From: Hydractinia symbiolongicarpus
Taxonomy: Eukaryota; Cnidaria; Hydrozoa; Anthoathecata; Hydractiniidae
NCBI RefSeq assembly: GCF_029227915.1
Contig: NC_079879.1
Location: 5,580,001 to 5,644,000, forward strand
Direction of reading: 5' to 3'
Length of the DNA stretch: 64,000 nucleotides
Part shown: positions 12,732-24,483 of the stretch, piece by piece
Layout of the letters: each line of letters opens with the position of its first letter
Position numbering within the stretch: position 1 is the stretch's first letter
The notes under the pieces: model-generated
Database searches by the model: none
What the model was told of the DNA's origin: nothing
What the model saw: the letters and a program-made list of their open reading frames with translations, nothing else
Position numbers and translations under genes: made by a program

Positions 12732-13793
12732 GCTGGAACGAGTGAAAAGTTTATAACGAAACAAAACATTTTATGAAATATGTTGTTTTCTTTTGTTTAA
12801 ATAGTTTTTTAGTTTTTTTCCCGCCAAACAAAACTAAGACAAACCAAGATTCCCTAAACATGGATTTAAAAGAGAGTTCACATAATATCTACAAGGGATC
12901 AAAACTAGCACATCACTTGCCATAAGTTATTGTTTGGCTGATTCTATCAAGAAATATAATCTGTGGGTCTATACATTTTGACATCTGAAATCGTAGACGA
13001 GAAATAAACCCATGTTTTGTAAACGTTCAAAAACTACAGCGCTAACAAGAGATAGACCCAGGTTGATTTTGATTTTTGGAAGTTTATTATCAACGGAGGG
13101 CCGGGTTTTTTTGTATGGACTTGAATTCTGGTGTACAGCTTCGGTGCTATTTTATATATGTTTTCGCGAAACCAAAACAGCGGTACACTTTGGGAGATCA
13201 TTTTCACTTACTCGAGCATGTGTGTTTTAGATGATCAGCTCCAGTAGTCGCTACGTAGGGACGAGTTGTCGCCGATGGTGAATAGTTAGTATCGGCGAAA
13301 GTAATACGGTAGGGCAGGTCCACGCGCGTAGGTGATCGCACTGGTGTGTCATCACACTAGTTGTAGTTTACAAAAAACGCACAGGCCTTGAAAAAATGGC
13401 GTGATATCACAGTAGGATAAAATAAGGACCAGATGAGTCTGTGAACTCGCAATAATATGTAGATTTATATAGCGTTCAAAAACCCCGTCACAATAGTAAA
13501 AAAAGGTGGAATTGACCGTAATCATTCGAATGGATAAAACGCGTACTCGTGACACGTTATATTTTCTTTCCAACTTTGGTAACCAAGAAATGTGCAGATG
13601 AAACGTTCTAACGATCACGAGCAACGTCGATGACGTAAAAAAAGCCACTTGAATTTTCATCACCTGAATAAACAACTCTGTTAAAAAAAACTTCTTAAAA
13701 ATTATGTAAACAACAATAAACAGTGAAAAATTGTTTTGTTGGAATATAATGAAGTGTTTTATCAAACTTCTCAAACGCGATTCTGTATTCGAC
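12732..13793. other. spacer between the two Kazal genes
   Basis: About 1 kb without a supported gene. The region 13240-13350 is less AT-rich (CGATGG, CGCGCG motifs). It must hold the 3' end of the first Kazal gene and the promoter of the second. Confidence 0.4.
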
Positions 13794-14463
13794 ATGAAGA
13801 AAATATATCTGTTTTGTATCTTTTTTTCTCTTGCTGGCTTTGCCATAGGTAAGGAGAAACTAATTTTTCACTACAATTGTTTTCAAATCACGCGTCTGCT
13901 TTCTTTCGCAGTGCGTTTTACAACAATCAAGTTGTAGTTTTGAACAAGCCTTAATACATCAAACTTTATCAAACTTTAACCCTTTTGAAAACCCACGAAA
14001 ATAAACAGAACAAGAAGATTCTTTTTCACATTTATAATTGCAGGACGCAGCGACGAAAAATGTTCCAGAGGCTGTCCATTCAACTACGAGCTCGTCTGCG
14101 CCTCCAATGGCCAGAGTTACGACAATATATGTTTGATGGAGCTCGCTGCTTGTGAATCGAAAACAGAACTTCACGTGGTGAAACATGGAAAATGTGGTAC
14201 GCCATTCTTTTCTTTAAAAGGAATGACCATTTTAAATATTTCAACCATAGATGAATTAAGAAAAGCCTCCTTAAGTTATGTAAGTTTTTAAAAAGTGCAG
14301 ATGTTTGTGATAAAATTGCAAAAAACTCGAAGATAACTTCGACCTAACCATTGTCGGTCCTACGTAAAGAGATTTTGAAGTGACAAAAAGTCTGATAACG
14401 AGGATTTTGTGCAACTGCAACTGGTATAAACACATTTCTCTACTTTTAGATGGTGAATCATGA
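13794..14463 (+). CDS. secreted single-Kazal-domain protein 2
   Basis: Exons 13794-13848, 14044-14196 and 14450-14463, with the same three-exon phase-1 architecture as the upstream gene. The leader is MKKIYLFCIFFSLAGFAI; an in-frame ATG exists 15 codons upstream (13749), but the chosen one gives a normal signal peptide. The Kazal exon is exactly as long as its neighbour's (153 bases) and shares CPF-Y, VCASNG-(S/T)Y and CLMELAACE. The presumed reactive loop differs (FNYEL against FHYAP), so the two proteins probably inhibit different proteases. The last exon adds DGES before the stop. The pair is clearly a tandem duplication that has diverged. Confidence 0.85.
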
Positions 14464-14935
14464 TTCGTAATTGGTGACGGTTGAAAGAAAGGAAGATTAT
14501 ATGTACAAATAATATTTTTTTCATAAAATATTTTCGAAATAATCGGGTTTGTTTTATTTTTTTATTTGAACTAGTAAATAATCGTCAATTAGTTTCGACC
14601 ATATCCTTGCTTGACAAACACTTCTGGCTGTGCGTAAAAAACAAAGAGAGAAAACTTAACATTTTGTAGCGTTTTATGTAATTCGATAAAACCAGATAAA
14701 AATACTCAACAATTCACACATTACTCTCTCACCGACTGTTTATAACCGAAATATTCCTAGTTTACCAAACACTTTATGACGCACTGCAAGTCTTTCCAAT
14801 TCGAATAATTTGAAAGCTATGAAAAAGTAACAAAGTTCTCTTTAGCGACATGCAAACATAATTTTGATTCATCTCTCTTAAAAAACTTTTGGTTATAATT
14901 TGAAATAAAGCCTGATATATATAATCTCAATGGAC

Positions 14936-17900
14936 TCAGTTTATGGCTTTTAGTTTCTTTTTCGGTTCCACTTCATGCTCGTATTCTATCTCAATCTTTT
15001 TCCTTCTCTTGCTCGAAGATGGAGTGTCTTTTTGAACTTCCTCTTTATCGCTTTCTTCCGTGGAATATTCGTAATCCTGAAAAAAAGACCATCGTACTTC
15101 ATCTTTAAGCAGCCGTTGGAATATACAGACGGGGACGGTAAACTCATTTGTTCAATAATATAGATTGATAAGAAACTAAAAGAATCCAGAAAAATAGATG
15201 TACTCATACCTCCATATCACTTTCGCTCTCCTCAAGTTCGTCATCTTCAACAAATTCGGGTACATCTTCCTCCTAGTTGGAGTAAATAAAAAAATTGCAA
15301 GGACTCACAATATTTAAGAAATCAATCAATCAATCAACCAAAGGTAGCCATAGAGACAAAATTAAAATGGAAGCACTTATTTATCCGTGCTACTTCTAAG
15401 AAATGAATAAACAGACCTCGGATTCTTCTGGTTCTTCTAGCTCGTTCTATAACAAAATCATAAGCAAATACAAATACTCTAATTCTTAAAATAACGTTCC
15501 CAAACCCCTCGATTAAACGCCTCCTTTAAAACTTTATTCCAACAAACGCCCCCTTTCAAGACTTTGTCTCAAATAGCCGTGTGGACTATCTGTCGTGACA
15601 AAAATGTTGACGTTAAAGTTAAACTTTAACTTGCACGACTGGTGTCCATATCTTCATACGAACAAAACAATATATGTTTTGAAACACAAATATGACGTAC
15701 GGTGCGTATTTTTCTGATTCTGATAAGTACAAAAAAAGTGGTACAGGCAGAAAATAGCAATAAGGAGTTTAAAACAGAATAAGATAAATAGTTATCAGAG
15801 AAATTGTTGCAAAGCAAAAAAAAAAAAAAACAGAGCATTGAACACTGCTTCAGTATATCAACACACCACCAAATACATGGAGATGGATAATAGTTATCCC
15901 AAAGATACATAATTTCGACTTTTTTGAACATCCTAAATTGGATCAAGTATTAAAAGGAAATTTAACACAAAAATAATATAAAATATAAAGTATTTGAGAG
16001 AAACTGTAGAAAGGGTTGCTTTAGAACCATATCATAAGTATATAACAAAAAAACAAACAAAGTAATTCTATAAAAGTCAACTGTCGACCCATACATTTCA
16101 CAACTTTAAAAAACTAAAAAATAACAATTTAAAATTTATAACAACACAAACCTCTTCCTCCTCGTCCTCACCATGATCAGATTCAATTTCTTGGTCTTCT
16201 AAAACTTTATCGAAAGCTGTTTCTGGAAAGTTGTAGATATCCCCATACTAAAAAATCACAACGAATGTTTCAGACACTTTTGCAAATTAAACCCCTCTAT
16301 CGTCGTAGTCTTAAATTTTAATGCGCTTGGTAACTTGAACTCTGTGTAGTAGTAAAGGTTTTCCCATATAATGGTTATTTAAATTGCAGCTCCATTCTAT
16401 GAAGTGGCTGTACTATATTATATAAATCGTTATTCCTTACTGTTCCTTTCTTTAACCTTTCCAGCAATTCTTTTTCAATATTTTTTTCAATTTGCGCAGC
16501 TACAAGCGCTTTCGCCTAAACAAAAATGAGTAACAACATAGAACAATCAAACATGGCATTCTCAACACAAACACAAAACTAAAACCATTTACCTCTCTTC
16601 CTTTTTCTCTGCGTTCAATTTTTTTATTAACAGTCACCAATTTTTTCCTGAAAAAAGTAGTATATTATAAGACTACATCCCTATGTGATATATTTGTTTC
16701 AGGCCAGCTCTTATGGCTGTCCACAAACTTTGGAGAAGAATGAGTAAAGATAGATTGGCAGATAGCATACCACAATATCATACACGGATTGGTAGCTGAC
16801 AAATAAATAACCCAACTTACTGTGTTTTAAGCTTTAGTTTTCTCATTCGAATTAAGTACTGTGTGATACGAGTAAATCTCTGTTTACATTTATGTATGAT
16901 GTAGTTTGGCCAGTAAATTAAATGTCTATCAATTTGTTCTAGAGCTTTCTCATAATTTCTATTCAATTTAATTCTCTCCCATAATTTTGCTGGACTGTGA
17001 GCACGTTCTATTGTTTTCATATAGAGATAACATACACCTAAAAATGACAGTAACGCAGACAAGAATGAAATATTAATACCATATGCATGTGAATTTAAAC
17101 CAGACTGGTGTTTGTAATGACAGTGCATCAATTTATTCTAATTCTCGTGGAAATGTCCATTAATGAACAAGCAATGCATCTAAACATCATTTAAGCATAT
17201 ACACAACATATTAAAATTATTACTTACCATCAATTTCTTTAATTGTCGCATATCTGCTGTTTGCGAGTGGGCATGATTGTCGGTTACATAATCCAGTTAA
17301 ATTATATTCGTTTCTACATAACGCTTTCTGTTCGGTTCTATTGACCATAAAAAAAATTAGTAATCTCTGCCGACCAATAATAAATAGTAATTTTAAAACC
17401 AAAAGTTTTTCTTACTTTATTTTAAACGAGCAAAATCCTCGATTAATTAGTTGCCAAATTACCTAAAAAGAAGCCAATAATCACAGCTTTATTGTCACTA
17501 ACGATATACTTATACATGGGTTTTTTCAAGTTAAAATAACCTCTAAATATGCACAAGTGCTTTTAAATAACCTAAGGCATATTGGGACATCATTTTTGGA
17601 GCTTCCTTTTTTTCCTGAAGCATGTACTTTCATCAAATCTTTGTATTTTTATAGAGATGATAAATAAAGATTTTCTGACTAAGAAAACCTACAAATATTA
17701 TTTAAAAAACATCCTGTATAACTAATTAGGACAAATTTTATGAAATAGTAACTACTACAAGCAGTATACATTTTTTTATTATTATTCTTTAACACTATGA
17801 ACCCATGTAGGTGTTGTGGAGGGTGGAGTCCATTTCCTTGTTTCCATGTATAGGAAAAGCTTCCCAACGGTATTTAAAATACCTTAAAAGACAGTTGTTA

Positions 17901-18011
17901 AGAAGAATATCTAAAACAATTTTTTCTTTAAAATTTCAAAAATTCTGGCTCATGAAAGGTTTAAAATATCATTTACACAAAAAATGATTTTCCTACCTCG
18001 TCATGTTGCAT
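14936..18011 (-). CDS. MAK16: MAK16 homologue, 60S ribosome biogenesis factor, ten exons
   Basis: Nucleolar protein needed for maturation of the large ribosomal subunit precursor. Exons on the minus strand are 18011-17997, 17462-17416, 17337-17228, 17037-16821, 16647-16593, 16515-16441, 16247-16152, 15446-15417, 15272-15210 and 15076-14936. Phases join perfectly to 282 aa; the human protein is about 300 aa. Family landmarks in order: MQHDE-VIW at the start, the cysteine cluster ([26 protein letters not shown]), [45 protein letters not shown], the basic KKLV/ERREK region, YGDIYNFP, several acidic blocks each on a small exon, and a basic IEIEYEHE-containing tail. The first exon is only 15 bases. 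Nothing appears broken. Neighbouring upstream DNA is a long (AT)n tract. Confidence 0.95.
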
Positions 18012-18073
18012 GTCTTTGCAGAATTACAAAGTAAAATTGTAGACTGTATATATATTAACCTACATAGAAAAGC

Positions 18074-18226
<153 letters not shown>

Positions 18227-19917
18227 GATTTTTTTCCAGTATTGGTAACGGCTGGAATTTCCTAACTGTTACTTTCAGACCTTAATTCATTTTCTTTGAT
18301 CAAACTCAATGCAATCACAACTCAAATCAATTCGTATGCAAACCTCAATTCTATGGTGAACACATTCAGATCATTTTGAAAAGTATAAAGAATGAAATGC
18401 ATTGCCTTCATGGAATATTTAAACATTCAATTTTGGTGTTTTATATGTTGGGTAATCAATTGGAGAGAAAGTAGTCACTTTGGAAAACACAGCTACATTT
18501 AAAAGGACTATGTTTCCTTAATAATTTGCTTTTAACTCAATTTGAACAAATACATAAAAAAGGTTTATGTCATATTTTTTTTAAAAAAAAATGATAGGTA
18601 GGTTACGTAATGGGGACAACACATTTTGGCATGACATGTGAAGCAGTTTAATTTTGTTAATAATACAGTAAAAAAGTAATGATCAGGGTTGGAATAAGTA
18701 ACATTGCTAAATTTTTATCATCTTACCCCTATTTTTCATTCGAACACATTCTGAAGGCTAATGAGCAGAGTTCAAAATGTTAAAATGGACAGGTAAATTT
18801 TCAAGCAATGTCTATTTTTCCTCACTGAAAACAAATACCTTTTGTACAACACTCAAGGAAGTTTTTGACATCAGGGAAAACTGGTAAGCCTGTAACAAGA
18901 AAGTTACCTGATACAGGAAAATTATACCGTATATATATATTATTTGCTTAAATTACCACATTTTACTTTGATGTTGAGTCTTTTAATGTATTTCCATAAC
19001 CTTAAGGTAGTGCATTGTTGTTTCAAAAGCAGTATAAATTGAAACAGTTAATTATACCATATACAGCTAATTATGTGGTAAAAGCTGCCATATTTGTTAT
19101 GATGATGCTGAGGCCAAGTAGTGTTAAAAAATTCGCTTTTTTATATACAGCTAATTAGCCAGTATCAGTTTTGTTTTTTATTGAATCATAACATGGTGAA
19201 ACTAGATAGGTGGCTATGATCGATATCGAAGAAAATTGTGGAATTTAAGCAAAAAAGATCTCTACAATAAACTAGCACTATAAGCAGCTAATTATACTGT
19301 ATGTGCTGTATAATTATCCTGCATCGGTAACTATCCTGAGTTCTTCCTCTGAATATTAAGGCATGTCGAACAGGCTCTGAGGGAATGAGGCTGGTCTAAA
19401 CGCATCTCTTGTCCGTCCCTTTTCTCTGTTTTATATAAGACATGGCAAACAGAGACAATAGGTAAGTAAGTTAGTAATTTTTATTTTTCATGATATAAAG
19501 CTATAGCTAGCTATAAATGAGTTTCAAAGTTTTACGTTCTTACTGTATTCTTGGGCATACAATGGTGCCGATAAGCGCATACGCCGTAGGAGTGCGGCCG
19601 TTTTTGACATGCCCAAAAAAAGCGCCTTCTTCCAACTGTCGACAGCATGGTATGTTATGAAGAATTGCATTTCGGAAAGGCTCCAGGCGATTTGGGCGGT
19701 TTCTGAGGAAAACCGCCAATTTAATTCAAAAAGTCGCCTGAACTCATCCTTTTATATGCAGGCATTTTCTCTTTCGCGCCCCATCTCTTTTGGGAATGCG
19801 CGGAAAAAATCAGAAATATCCACAGGCAAAAAATGCAGAAATTATGGTTAAAAACTGAGGCTACTAGCACCTTTTCACTGATATATGATCTAAATCTAAA
19901 CTATATGCAGCAAGCTA

Positions 19918-20846
19918 CAGTACAGTCCAGATGTAAGCGTACGCATACGCTCAAGTTTCACACCTTTTTCTCGGAGGCAGTAGTTGTTTGTCTTTTGTTC
20001 TTATTAATTATCTTGCGAGTCTTGTAAGTCATTAACTTGCGCGTAATAAACAAAAGATTATTGAAGAAAAAATAGCTTATTATAACTGCGCGTAGCTATT
20101 GTTAAATAGTGTTAACATAACTATTCCCAATAGCATAATTGCAAATGTTATCAACTCTATCAATGTGACACGAAGAGCCATTGTTTAATATTTTTATTAC
20201 ACAAATGTTGTGCCTGTAAACTAAATAAACTAGCGAGAAGGCATTGTTGGTTGCGCGGGTTAAATAAAGCTTTTAAGCGATAGAAATTATTATATTTTAA
20301 CAAAGATTGAAACTTTAATTTTAATAGAAATGTTTTTTTAGATTGCATTTTAAAACTTTAAAAACGAAAAACAGCGATAGAAATGTTTTTCTAGATCGCA
20401 TTTTAAAAGTTTAAAAACGGCGATAGAAATGTTTTTTTAGATCGCATTTTAAAAGTTTATAAAACGAAAAACGGCGATAGAAATGTTTTTAGATAGCATT
20501 TTAAAAGTTTTAAAACGGAAAACGCCGATAGAAATTTTTTTTTAGATCACATTTTAAAAGTTTAAAAACGAAAAACGGCGATAGAAATGTTTTTTAGATT
20601 GCATTTTGAAAGTAAGAGCTTGTGTTTCGTTGTTAAAAAAAATAAAATTCAATGGCCTTTGCGTTTAATTTATTCTCGCGCAGAGTATTGTTTTTAAACA
20701 ATGTTTCTTGCTATGCTTTTGTTTTTAACACGAAGCAATTATTTTCGCGCAATTTGAAAGGAAGTTGCTATCCTATTGTTTTTTTAATGAAAGCAATTAT
20801 TTTTGCAAGTTGAGCGTACGCGTACGCTTACATCTGGACTGTACTG
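19918..20846. mobile_element. 929-bp non-autonomous DNA transposon with 37-bp TIRs (copy 1)
   Basis: Inverted repeats at 19918-19954 and 20810-20846 begin CAGTACAGTCCAGATGTAAG and match over 37 bases with one difference. Each end is flanked by TA (19916-19917, 20847-20848), as expected for a Tc1/mariner-type insertion. There is no transposase; the interior includes a minisatellite (20325-20612). The superfamily call rests on the TA target and the CAGT terminus. Confidence 0.85.
20325..20612. repeat. minisatellite inside the TIR element, about six units of 46-57 bp
   Basis: Units read GATAGAAATGTTTTTTTAGAT, then CGCATTTTAAAAGTTTAAAA and a variable ACGAAAAACGGC end. Unit length varies mostly through presence or absence of the last block. 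A partial unit precedes the array near 20277. The same array occurs at 27888-28175. Confidence 0.9.
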
Positions 20847-21425
20847 TATATTCTAATTTCAAGATCAAAAGATGCCTCTAGCTACCTGAAAATAAAGTGT
20901 GGAATGGACTGGTCCATGGCTTACCGCCTGCATTATTGTGCTTGTGGCAAAATAATGCCTATATTTTAAGGCATGTAATAAAAGAGGTCTGGGGATTACA
21001 AACAACACACATCACACTGAAAGTCATCTATACCACGTTATAAATACATATGGGAAAATAACAAAAGCTAGTAAAGAAAACCACTGTCAACTGAGAAAAG
21101 TTTTGTCAGGTCAGCATTGTCAAATAGCTAGCTACATACTAAAATTTACTAAAAACATCAAAAGGAGAGGAGAGAAAATAAAGCACAGAACTTCAACTTA
21201 GTGATTCCTTAACTAGCTTGTGCTACTAGTATGCTGGCCAAAATCAGATATTATGTTGTGCTTCCATAAGCCTTGATTTACCGCCTGTACCTCCTCTATT
21301 TACTTTGTCAAAAGACCTCTTCTCTTTAACATCATAAACGTAGAACCATAGCCAATGTGGCTGCCATCTTTTAAAGAAAGCATGCACAAGGCCTGAACAA
21401 TAGGATTAAATGACTGCAAAGCAAA

Positions 21426-21561
21426 GATGATATATGTGCATATTTAACATGGCCAGCCTCACAAATATTGAGGGATATACCCTGTCTATTATTTCCAGGA
21501 GGGGCCATGGCTTGGATGGAGAGTCCTAGAGTATTTAATGCTCTTTTTGAGCTACGCAAAC
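21426..21561 (-). repeat. SINE fragment lacking the tRNA-like head (copy 1)
   Basis: About 135 bases closely similar to 23325-23455 (shared GGGATATACCCTGTCTATTA and GGAGAGTCCTAGAGTATTTA). Only the tail half of the SINE is present. Confidence 0.75.
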
Positions 21562-22522
21562 CTAGCTAGCTATGTTGCAAAAAGATGGGATAAACACCCT
21601 AAATTTTCTCATTGTGCATATATTTTACATGGCTAGCTAATGGAATAATCCCTGAATACATGCACAAGTTGACAAACAGTTCTAGTTTACAATTGTTTAA
21701 ATAAATATTTCTTTTGTTACAGTGCTCCTATTGAGAATTGAATCAATATATTAAGAGTTGCAGAGCAGGAACAGTTGGGTTGGATGCAGCACATTTTGCA
21801 ACATTGTTTCCTCAGTGCCCCTCCTCAAGATCTCAAGATGTCTGTTCAGAATCTTTAAAACTTCCTCTTAAGTCTAGTACTATGAGCATTTATTTTCAGT
21901 GAGTAATAGGAGGCGCATACACATTGCAAGAAAATTGATTCTTTACAAAAGTGTACAAGTAATATGACAAGGAAAAATTATAGCTATACTTTGCATATTT
22001 TTACATAAAGAGAAAACTACTGTCTACATTTTCTTGTAGTCAGTACATCTGCCTAAAAAAACTCAACAAATTACTAAAAATACATCCACATCCAGGACAC
22101 ATGAAACATGTATAGCAAGGTCAAAATGTATCTGCTATCCTTGATTTTTTTTCAAAATTATTTAGTTCTAAACATGTTTAGTCTGCTTGAACATTTTATT
22201 GCTTATCCATTTTATGGTGTAAAGAAATAAAACAAACCACAATATAAATCAATAAGCAACTAAAACTAAAATTACTTCCTAAGTCCTGAAAGCATAGATA
22301 AAAAATTTAAAAGAAACCTGAATCCGGATGCAAGTATATAAATTACTTTGAATTAGAAGGGCTAGAAATACGCATTTCCTTCAATGTATATATATTTCCA
22401 AACTACATATAGCAATACACTAAGCAAACAATATATATGTAATGTGAACCAATCCAGTGTCAAACTGTTAAAATGGAAATGTGTCTATATTATATGTGAT
22501 ATTTATTTAGAAATTTATAAAT

Positions 22523-24483
22523 ATGAGTAATCATGGACAGAATCAAGGTATATATTATACATGTATATATTAATATTCCTCCAAAGCACCACCAAATGTA
22601 TACTTTTTTCTTTTAGGAAGTCATATACGCTTTAACGACAATGTTTCTTTTGATCCCCATGCTGTCCACTGTGTGTTACATGACCCATCCTGTGGAGAAG
22701 TACACTTAGGCTTGTTACAAGCTTTACACACTTATATTGTATCATTTGATATGCCACATCAACTGGGCAACTTGGCTATACCACCACTTCAGACTCCAAC
22801 TGTTACAGTTATGTCATTAAGACCTATTGGTATGTGTATATTTTTTCTAGTTGCAAAACCCTCTTTTATGAGAAGATTTTTTAACAACACACAAGCATTG
22901 AAGCTAACAGTTGAAACATAATAAAAAAACAAAGTAAGCAGCGTTTACACAATTCAACTTCGAGATTCAATTTTAAGTTGTAAGTTGCTTTAACTGATTA
23001 AATCTTGTAAACATACAGTTAAAAGCAAATTTCTTACATTGAAACCTGTTTCAACCGGTTAAAAAAGCTCAACTTTTTAACAATTTGAAAGGAAGTTCCT
23101 ATTGTTTTTGGGTAGACCATTTGATATTATTGATATTAGAACTTGATGGTATATAGCAATTATGTAGTAAAAAATAGCATGTATATTTAAAAAATAAAAA
23201 TAACGAAGGACTTATAGCTGCATGATGGTGGTCGTAGCGAAATGTAAAAAGTAAAAGTTTAAAATAAATTTGCGTTAAGGGTGTTCAACGATTTGTGGCA
23301 TACACCTGCTCTATAAGATAGATAGATAGATGTGCATATTTTACATGGCTAGCCTCACTAATATCGAGGGATATACCCTGTCTATTATTTCCAGAAGGGG
23401 CCATTGCTTAGATGGAGAGTCCTAGAGTATTTAATGCTTGTTTTGAGCTAAGCAGACTCAATTAAGGCCCGCATTCTACTAGACAACTCCCAGCAACATC
23501 CAACGGCCCACACATAGAGCCATCTCCCCAATTTCCCTCACATGGCTTAGGTTAACCATGGTAACATTCACTCGCCCATGTTGAATCGCTGTCAAGAGGA
23601 ATCGAACCCAGTCTCCTGCACAGAGCACAAGAGCTATAACCATTAATTTACGGTGCCACTATTTGTCACCTATTTGCCATCTATTATATGTACTTAAGGC
23701 TTCACCACATTCCCCTCTTCTTTCTTTCCACAAAACAAAACATGTTACGCTATTGTGAAAAAACTTAGTTTTCCTAGGTTTTTCCTTTGTTTCATAAGTT
23801 TTCCTTTAACAAATTTTACAAGTTACTACTTGTTGTAAAATAGTCTTTTTTAACTGCCTTAATTTGACCATTTTCCCCAAAGACTTATTATTGCGAGGTT
23901 GGAAAATATATATTTTGCAAATGAACCGTTTAAAGGTTTTTCTGAAGAATTATTTTCATAAATCTAAATCCAGTAATATCAGAAAAGTTTTTAGAAATCT
24001 TTGCCTAGACGAATTTTCATAAATGTGGATAAAAAACTATTCTTTACGAAAATTAATTAACTTAAGGTATAGCTGGCCTTTTGTTATAAACAATATTTTT
24101 CGTGAAAAAAGGTAAATTCGAGTGGATACTTCCATGACCCCAAAAATAATTCTGATTCAAACATCATCAAGATACAGATGCTCTCCTGCTGTGATGTTTA
24201 TGCAAATATTTTAAGCACAACAACAGTAACATTCAATCATTCTGTTTTAGAAGATCAATGTGGCCACCATGTCACTTTGGAAGTGAAATGTAACGAAGAC
24301 GGATTTCTGGATGAAGCAATCGTGTTTGAAAACAAAAGTGAGCAAACATTTACACTTAAGATACGTTCCAAATTAATGGGAAACCACATGGGTACACCGG
24401 CATTAAAATCTGGTGTGAAGTTGTTGCACAAAGCGCTGGATGTGTCGTCAGATGCTGCGTCAGACTGGCAGGGCTTTGAATGA
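22523..24483 (+). CDS. ADISSP: ADISSP (C20orf27)-like protein, copy 1
   Basis: Exons 22523-22547, 22617-22829 and 24251-24483 with GT/AG borders and consistent phase give 156 aa; the human protein is about 174 aa. The first exon supplies MSNHGQNQ and the second starts GSHIRFNDNVSFD, matching the family's GSHSHVHFDE region. The C-terminus has the family pattern VKCNEDGFLDEAI, MGNHMGTPAL, then DWQGFE before the stop (human ends DWHGFD). Human C20orf27 was named adipose-secreted signaling protein, yet no signal peptide is visible here, so secretion cannot be inferred. An AATAAA follows at 24510-24515. The start exon is short and rests on phase and context; an upstream ATGGCAAACAG with a good donor (19442) does not join in frame and may be 5' UTR or chance. 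Intron 2 contains a SINE. Confidence 0.82.
23316..23657 (-). mobile_element. tRNA-derived SINE in ADISSP intron 2 (copy 1)
   Basis: Read on the minus strand it starts with a tRNA-like head containing an A-box-like TAATGGTTATAG and a B box GGTTCGATTCC, continues through a core with GCCATGTGAGGGAAATTGGG, and ends in an (ATCT)n tail at 23316-23330. This head, body and simple-repeat tail layout is that of a SINE. A second family member lies at 62674-62797. Confidence 0.8.

Noticed and set aside
13352-13846. 164-codon minus-strand open frame
   Set aside because: It overlaps the first exon of the second Kazal gene on the opposite strand, has a Phe/Ile-rich low-complexity translation and no motif.
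19442-19461. ATG with a strong donor (ATGGCAAACAG, GTAAGT) as the first coding exon of the ADISSP-like gene
   Set aside because: Joining it to the exon at 22617 gives an immediate stop, whereas the ATG at 22523 joins in phase.
19609-19851. 80-codon open frame inside the duplicated unit (also at 27172)
   Set aside because: No similarity recognised; identical in both copies only because of the duplication. A role as a 5' exon of the ADISSP-like gene was considered but the phase does not join.
23590-23657. tRNA gene
   Set aside because: The B box is good, but the head lacks a full cloverleaf and continues into a SINE body with an ATCT tail.
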